DNA from: Taxillus chinensis
Lineage: Eukaryota > Streptophyta > Magnoliopsida > Santalales > Loranthaceae
Assembly: GCA_023512835.1 (NCBI GenBank)
Contig: CM042084.1
Coordinates: 46,609,609 to 46,673,608 of the forward strand
Length of the DNA: 64,000 bases
Direction: 5' to 3'
This document shows, piece by piece, positions 56,620 to 64,000 of this stretch; position 1 is the first letter of the stretch, and each line of letters starts with the position of its first letter. The position numbers were made by a program, and so were the translations under genes. A model generated the notes under the pieces. It ran no database searches, was not told where the DNA came from, and was given only the letters and a program-made list of their open reading frames with translations.

Positions 56620-59030
56620 TCATCTTATATTTATTTTTTAAAATAAAAAAAACAATTCAAACCTTTTCTTCTCTTGCCTTCTGTGATTTATAATAGAAGA
56701 CTGCAGAGTATTGGAGTTGCAGATGTTTTAAATATTTATTTTTAAAATAGCGCTTTTGAATCTTGATATTATATATGTAATAAAATTATGTTATTTTAAT
56801 CATAAAATATGGAATGACGATAATATTTATGGAATACCAATAAAAGAAAATTTTTACCTTCAATAAAATTTATATGAATGAGGATCTCATACGATATATA
56901 TATATATATATATATACCTTCAATAAAACTTACATTTCACATGAAAAAAGGAAAAAAAAACATTACTTCAATGTTATATTAGTTGAATAAAATGACTTAG
57001 TTAAATTTGAAATAACAGTTATGGGGTGTATAATTTTATAATATTATTTTTTAAAAATAAATTTAATGAATTGCGCTTATTTATTTGAACAAATGGTGTC
57101 TCTCGCCAAAGACTTGAACCACAGTAAATGATGCAGATAATAATAGTTATATATAAAGTCCTTCACTACCAATGACAACTATTATTAAATCCGATCAAAC
57201 TGAATCATAAGTATTCACTCTATATGCGATTTACTTCAATAATTATGATCTTATTATAGATATATCATTGATTTTGTTAAATCCAAACTATTCAAATATT
57301 CGAAATTTCAATCTATAGATCATTGATGAGCATTTAGTTGGCTTTAGATTTACTGTGAAGTTCTTTGGAATTATCTAGTGTGAAATTTAGTTCTTCTTTT
57401 GTCAAAATTACTTTTTGTGAGATTTTTAATGCCAAAACGATGTCATTTATGTCGAGCATGAGATTTTTTGCATGAATTATATTAGTTGGTGTGATTATGT
57501 CATCTTTTAGTCCAATAACAACTACAATTTTTGGTTTTGATTTTTTGTTGAATATGTTTGTGTTATATATTTGATTTTGAAAATGTCATTTCATTTAATA
57601 AAAGTTACTTTTTCTAAGTTTGTCTTGACCTTCTAGAGATGATAAAAACATTATCGATTTGTTATGACGTGATTCCCTTTGTATATTTGTAACTTCAAAT
57701 AATTTGTAATAACCTGCTTAATATAGACTCTAACTCGTTTTTAATTTACTCCATTTTAAGATCGAGTATAACTCAATTGAAGTTCTCTGACTCATTTTAA
57801 AGAGATTTCTTAATAGTTATACATTCATCTTTCATATGTTTTGATTTAATTTTGTTATTAAACTTTAAGGACTAGCTTAAATCCTTTACTTCGAATCCTT
57901 TTCTTAATATTTATGAGTTTCAACCTTGTTCTCCCATCTTATTCTTTTTTTTTTAAACACTATTGTTGGTTTCAATAACATCTCTATCACTTTAAATTCC
58001 AATATGAGTTGTTCTCTCTTATATTCTGTCCATTGCAACAATGTTGTAACAAACTGTATTGATTACCAAACTATTAAAGTTCATATCATAGCCTAAGAGG
58101 TGAAGAGATTATTGAGAGTAACAATGTAGAACATACCGCAAAGAGGTGAAGAGTGGAACATACCACTAATAATTTTATTTATTTATTATTTTTTAAAAGG
58201 AAAAAATCATTAGTCTACAAGTGAAGTCTTGTTTAAAAACAAAAAGGAAAAAAAAGAATGTTGATCTCTTAATTATGGGAAAAAGTGAAAATAAAATGGC
58301 AAAAACAAGACAAGATTAAAATGAAGGAAAGAAAAGAAAAGGTAGTATTTTTTTAGTTAAATAAATTTATGTTAGGAATAATTGTTATTTGGGTTTTGGC
58401 ATATGCTTTAAAAAAAAAAAACAAAACAAACAACAATAAAACAAACAAAAAAGATAAAAAAACTGAAAGGGAGTGAAATAAATTATAATGTAGAATTAAA
58501 ATAAAAAATGATAATAAAAAAATACTCCACAACTAATTAAATACTAGTTTTGAGCATGAATCAATATATTATCATATTTATTTAGTTGGTGACAAGTTTG
58601 GTTTTTATTTTTATTTTTATAGTTTTTATTTATTTTTGAGTCATTTCAATCATAACTGTCGAATCAAGTATTTTTGTTTTGATTTTTTTATTATTATCCG
58701 AGGAAATGATTCTAAATTTTAAGGGTATTAAAAAGTTGATATATTTTTTTTGATGAAAACGAGATTAATATGCAAATGAATTATTTTCACGTGTAAAAAT
58801 TGAAATAGAACCAGAAATAATATTTAATCAATAATAATATAAATATAATAATATTATCTCCATTGAATCAAATGAAGTGATTTCTTATTTATTTATTTTT
58901 ATTTTTACTTTATCGCACCAATTACGTGTGCGTTTTTTTTTTCCTTTTTGGTGGCGTAATCTCACTCTCACACGCGTGAGCCGTGAGCGTGAGACTCGGT
59001 CCCTCCCTCCGCCTCTTTCTAAATAAAATA
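56620..59030. other. AT-rich intergenic region between divergent genes
   Basis: Both flanking genes are transcribed away from here, so it holds two promoters, but most of the 2.4 kb is plain AT-rich DNA. (AT)n lies at about 56896-56916. A local duplication AAGAGGTGAAGAG...GAACATACC occurs twice at 58096-58165. Bases 58920-59030 are GC-richer and probably core promoter and 5' UTR of PKP3. Confidence 0.6.
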
Positions 59031-59151
59031 ATAAATGAATCATTCTTCAATCTGCCACCCTGCCCACCTATCCAACTCCCCTCCCTCCCTCCCTCCTCTG
59101 TTCGTTAAGGCTTTCTCTCTCGGCTCGTCGTTGATCTGCGAACCCTTAAAA

Positions 59152-62100
59152 ATGGCGACGATGACACATCTCCAGACCGGCATCTACCCTGGAAGCTCGG
59201 ATCGGTACTCGGAGGCCATCAGGAGGAGCAGCACTGCCTTCACCCACGTCTCTTTCACCCACGTCCCTTTCCTTCCTCTTCCTTCTTCATCGTTTTCTCA
59301 GAAGCGTCGCCGCCAAATCTTCGCCATCAATATCTCCGACACCAAACCCGACCGCCGACCGGACTTCTCCTCCGAGAACGGCTCTCTCCCTGCTGTATTG
59401 TCCCTTTTTCTTTTTCTATTCTATTCTATTCTCTTCTGTTTTTTCGTTTCCCTGTTTCCGTCTCTGATTGCTTGTTTTTCAGATTTTAGATTTCCGACAC
59501 TCTACCCGAGCACTACGCTAAACAATTGGTATCATGCATGATTACGGATTTCCCAATGTTTAGTAAATTTTACATCTTCTTTATATACATATATATGTAT
59601 ATATTCCGTGCGTGTTTGATTGATTCAGATATGTCCACATTGCCTAATGTGCTATCATTAATTAGTGTAGTTATTTAGAGTTGTTTGTGATCATTACTAA
59701 TAATTATTATCATTATTACTATTTTTGCGATTTCTATATCATCAAATCATCAATGTAAAATTGACACATCTTACTACATTACTACATCTCCCTGTGCTCA
59801 AGAGGAAATCCAATATTTGGAGGGGTAAAAAGCCCCCTCAGGGGAGGAGTGATGCTCTGCATCATATGTGTAGCTGTGACTTTAAAAACTATAATTTGCT
59901 CTGGGTATGTTAAATTCCCCTGCTGAACCGCAGTTTATTGATTGTGCGCTTGGCTAGACAAGGATACCTTCATCGTTGCCTTTGAACCCAACAAGGAAAA
60001 CAAAGATAGTGTGTACAATTGGGCCTTCCACAAGCTCACGCGAAATGATATGGAAACTCGCACAAACTGGGATGAATGTGGCTCGCTTAAACATGTCACA
60101 CGGGGACCATGCATCACACCAAAATACCATTGATCTGGTTAGAGAATACAATTCTCAGTTTGACGACAAGGTCATATCCATAATGCTGGACACTAAGGTA
60201 CAGTCATTGTGCCCAAATAATTTGCCGCCTCCTTAAACTCTTTAAACTGTTTCAGGCTTGAAGTTTAAACATAAACACTGTAAAAAAATAGTGTACATAT
60301 TTGATGATCCATAGCTTGTGGTGCTTGCTATATTTTGGTTACCCTCAGCATATGTTTTGTTTTAGATGCGTCTCCATTAACTACATATATAAGCTGTTCT
60401 CTCATATTTTGATTCATTTACTGGAATGTGGTATTTATGCATGTTTATTATAAAATTGTCCAAATTTAATAGAAATTCTTTGGTATTTCTGATGTTCTAG
60501 CCGAACATGATTTTACTGCAACAATGTGAACTCTGAAATTTCAATGTCTAATAATTCAAACTAACGAACGAGCCCATCATATACATATTCTATGTACCCA
60601 TCAACTTTGTTAAGTATAAAAAAATCACAATCTCTAGTATATGATCATGTAATTATTTTATTTTATTTTAAAATCTAGAACAGGTAAAGAAGGAGGGGGG
60701 AACAGGTCAGTTATAAGAAAATTTATTATATCTTTTCCATGGTTTTTGTTTCAAACTTTTTTTTTGGGTGTATCAATGATATGTGTGTTTATATAGCTGG
60801 AATATAATTCAATTTCGTGAGAAAAATTAAGGATTTAAAGGAGTGCCAAAAAGTTCAAAGTGAGAAATGAAAATTACAAATATTTGAAGGGAGAAAAGGA
60901 TTGTGCTAGTAATTGTTGGAATGTTGTTTGCTCGAGTCACTTGGACTCTATAATTTTATTTTGTTTTATTTTTTTAATATTTTTTGGGCTGATCAGTTGT
61001 AAAATAAAGCAGTGGTAGCTAGCAGCAGCTTGTTATAGTTGTCTTTTGTTTTGATAACAAGTATCAAGTATATTAAGCTGTCAACATTTTACTCTTAAAT
61101 ATATTGTTGATTGCTTTCTAGTTACTGAATATGGTTCCTCAACTTTTCCTAGTTATATATTTATTGTCAAAACAATATCTTGTAATCTAATGTTGAGTCA
61201 GATTCTCTCCACTTTCTTTATAATTATTAATTACATCATGCTTCTATCTAATGCAGGGTCCTGAGGTTAGAAGTGGAGATTTACCTCGGCCAATCCTTCT
61301 TGAGGAGGGGCAAGAGTTCAATTTCACTATTAAAAGAGGAGTCAGCTCAGATAATACTGTCAGTGTAAATTATGATGACTTTGTGAATGATGTGGAGGTT
61401 GGAGACATTCTGTTGGTTGATGGTGAGTCTAAATACTTCAAGTGAAGCTAGAATGGTTTCCTTAATTTTCATATAGATTGATAGATAGATAGATAGAACT
61501 ATCCACCTTTTTATTATATAAAAGAATTTGATCAAGTATGTCTTATAGATTGGATCTAGTTCCATTGATTATAATCTTTAACTAGCGGCCCTATATCTAC
61601 CTCAAAATAATTACTATATAGCAGTGTCTTGAGAAAATTTATTTATGTTGCAATTCTTGATTTTAGATACTGACATAGCTCAAGGCAGCTAGATACACAT
61701 TGTATTCATTAAAAAACCACTTGACCTCAAAGTGCTTCAGCTGTTAAGGGGAATGAGCTAGAAGTGAGACTGGGGCAACGAGGTGATCCAAACACATGAC
61801 CTACCTTATAAACCAGTAGTTAGATATGAATTCAAAAATCCATTTGGCCCCATTCAAAGAATAAATCTAATAATATTATATAATATAAAGAATAAATAGT
61901 CACTCTTCACAAATGAAAATGACTATTCTTTAAATGCAGAAAGGGAAATAAAGAATATGTTGGAAAAACATTTTGAAATTTGATTATTTATTTATAAATA
62001 ATAGAGAGTTTATTGGAAATACTATTACATAATATAAAACTGTAAATTAACATTTTAACTCATAAAAAAGATGAAAAGTACATAAACACATGAAATAAGT

Positions 62101-63575
62101 CACAATGGTGTGCTACGTATTTATTAACAAATAATCACTTGCTCTAATGTTTTTTCACTCCAAATTGACATCTGTAATGATGGATTCTGTTATGCATGCC
62201 TAAAGCAAGTTGTCTTCTACAATCCTTCTAGGTGGAATGATGTCACTAGCTATAAAGTCAAAGACAAAAGATACTGTTACGTGCAATGTAGTTGATGGTG
62301 GAGAATTAAAATCAAGGCGTCATTTAAATGTGCGTGGGAAAAGTGCAACCTTGCCATCAATAACAGGTTACTTTTTATTAGTTGTTTATATCCTATTTTC
62401 TCCAAAAAAGAAAGGTTACCTTTTGTTTTCAGATGCATATATTCGGTATTTCATATATAAATATTATATTTTATGTGTTTGTAAATTCATTAATATTCTT
62501 TTATTGAGTTGTTTGTTGCTTCTTTCACTTTACAGACAAAGATTGGGAAGACATAAAATTTGGCGTGGATAACAAAGTTGACTTTTATGCGGTTTCTTTT
62601 GTAAAGGATGCTAAAGTTGTCCATGAATTAAAAGATTATCTCAAAAGTAAACTCCTTCCCATCACCCCACCTTTTTCTGACATCATATTCCCTTCTTACT
62701 TTTGAGGTTTTCTGTTGTTCGTTTTAAATAGTGGAAAACCTCTTTTATAGGATGCAAAGCAGATATTGCTGTGATTGTAAAAATAGAAAGTGCAGACTCC
62801 ATACCAAATCTTCATTCAATAATTTCTGCTGCTGATGGGGTAGGAAGAATGTCTCCTTCAACTCTTGAACTCTATTTATTCTTTTGAAAATACTTGCTTG
62901 GAACTTTTAAACGTAGTTTTAAGTTGCATTAATTTTTTATTTTCCAACTATTTTGAACATTCATACCAATGTTATTCAGTAAAATAAGGGCCAAACTTGG
63001 TCTTTGCAAAACGATTCTTCTTATCTCCCAATAATTGTGCACAATACCGGTCTGTGGACATATTCTTGGATTGCTGTGAGCTTTGAGTTCTTGACTAGTG
63101 AATTTTGTTGCACATTTCCTTGATATGTGGAGATGTTTTTGTAAACTGGATCAATCCATCCATTTTGTAAACTATAAAGAGTCTATTGTATATCCCATAT
63201 TCCCATACATAAATAACTCAGAAATTTTCTGCATTATAAAAATATACTTGATATTCTCTATTTATCTATCAGTTGCAAATGCATTTTACTGGTTCACTAA
63301 TTTGGAGTCAGCTTGAAATGTGACTGACATAATCATAACTTCTGTGAAGGCTCATCCTTCCATCAGTAGATGTTAGTTAGATTAAAAGGGTAGTTTACTA
63401 TACTGAGACAAATTGTACCTTCATTCAGCATGAACGGGTATGTTTTTAATCCAGAGTAGGACCGTCATGTTTTAATCTTGTCACAGGGTTTCTTTTATGT
63501 TTTTACTGTTAGGCAATGGTTGCTCGTGGGGATCTAGGAGCTGAACTTCCAATTGAAGAAGTCCCTTTATTGCAG
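59152..63575 (+). CDS. PKP3: Plastidial pyruvate kinase, PKP3-type beta subunit (5' part, cut by window end)
   Basis: Seven exons: 59152-59394, 59958-60197, 61257-61422, 62232-62366, 62536-62646, 62751-62839, 63513-63575; phases agree, giving 349 codons so far of an expected ~570. Pyruvate kinase converts phosphoenolpyruvate and ADP to pyruvate and ATP; plastid forms feed fatty-acid synthesis. The first exon is Ser/Arg-rich without the enzyme fold, a likely transit peptide. Core motifs: RKTKIVCTIGPSTSSREMIW, GMNVARLNMSHGDHASH, GPEVRSGDLP, VNYDDFVNDVEVGDILLVDG, the B-domain end SRRHLNVRGKSATLPS, FYAVSFVKDAKVVHEL, the catalytic-Lys strand VIVKIESADS and AMVARGDLGAELPIEEVPLLQ. NFTIKRGVS and DWEDIKFGVDN favour PKP3 (At1g32440). 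The exon 2 acceptor has a weak pyrimidine tract; an upstream AG would bring in a stop. Confidence 0.93.
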
Positions 63576-64000
63576 GTAATCTTGATTATACAAAAGGTTA
63601 AGTTTTGGTGGGGCTACTTTGCGCCTACCAGCAAGTTGTAGTTTGAGTTGAGCAATATAGTCTTGCTTTATATATGCATGAGGTACTCTTTCTTGATAAA
63701 TAATGTTTTTATTGAGTAAATCCCCACCCATTGTGTTTTTACCGAGTAAATTTCCCTCATTTTTTGCATCCTTGTGAAGCGATGAAGCTGGGATTCTTTT
63801 CTTGAGGGGGCACAATATAAAAGTTAAATATTACTTTCGCAGAACTATTTACTGATATAAATGAGAGCTATTCTTATCATGGGCCTATGGCACAACTTGC
63901 ATCGTGCCCTAAAATTTTCATACTTGTCAACATTTTAAAAAATAATCCATTCATATATATGAAAATAATATAATAGCTATAAAAGAAATCACAAATTTTT
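63576..64000 (+). other. PKP3 intron 7, partial
   Basis: The donor CAG|GTAATC at 63576 opens AT-rich sequence to the window end with no next exon (expected to begin EEIIRRC-like) visible. Confidence 0.75.

Noticed and set aside
61740..61830. tRNA-like or SINE-like words in PKP3 intron 3
   Set aside because: No intact A or B box and no target duplication could be found.

Overview
This window is plant nuclear DNA, most likely from a eudicot. The evidence is spliced genes with AT-rich introns, plastid-targeting N-termini, Gypsy retrotransposons of plant lineages, and a gene set matching one neighbourhood of Arabidopsis chromosome 1. The species cannot be named from the sequence alone.

Bases 1 to about 29,600 are a nested, decayed Gypsy cluster. 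(1) On the minus strand a chromovirus-type (Tekay/Del-like) element is cut by the left edge; it shows RNase H, RT, protease, gag, a tRNA-iMet-type primer site and a complete 5' LTR (4193-6150). (2) It abuts an Ogre/Tat-type element on the plus strand (LTR remnant, primer site at 9051, an extra ORF1, gag, protease, G-patch), which lacks RT and integrase. (3) That element is split by a probable solo LTR rich in CTTACTCCG repeats (12601-13863). (4) It is split again by a complete Athila-type element (14627-27929) with two LTRs of about 1.5 kb and a perfect 5-bp target duplication, ACACC. The Athila element carries a Ulp1-like cysteine-protease domain downstream of pol, behind an internal, LTR-like promoter module. 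(5) The Ogre body ends in a fragment of the chromovirus LTR (29169-29592), followed at once by what looks like the last exon of an APRR2/GLK-type regulator gene, with its upstream exons absent from the window.

From about 30 kb the window is gene space separated by AT-rich intergenic DNA: TOM2A (+, six exons, 280 aa), plastid ribose-phosphate pyrophosphokinase PRS (-, eight exons, 422 aa), TOM2B (-, at least four exons), an intronless conserved plant gene of unknown function (-, 369 aa) and the first seven exons of plastidial pyruvate kinase PKP3 (+, cut by the right edge). From established knowledge, TOM2B, PRS2, TOM2A and PKP3 are close neighbours in Arabidopsis (At1g32370, At1g32380, At1g32400, At1g32440), so this is a conserved microsyntenic block. 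Introns hold small elements: a SINE with a 14-bp duplication in TOM2A, and a foldback MITE plus a hAT-like fragment in TOM2B.

Functionally the genes are a membrane tetraspanin-like factor and a small basic factor, both known as host factors used by tobamoviruses, plus two plastid metabolic enzymes (PRPP synthesis and pyruvate formation). Nothing suggests co-transcription. All retroelement ORFs are broken by stops or frameshifts, except that the Ulp1-like domain is open over 147 codons with its catalytic residues intact.
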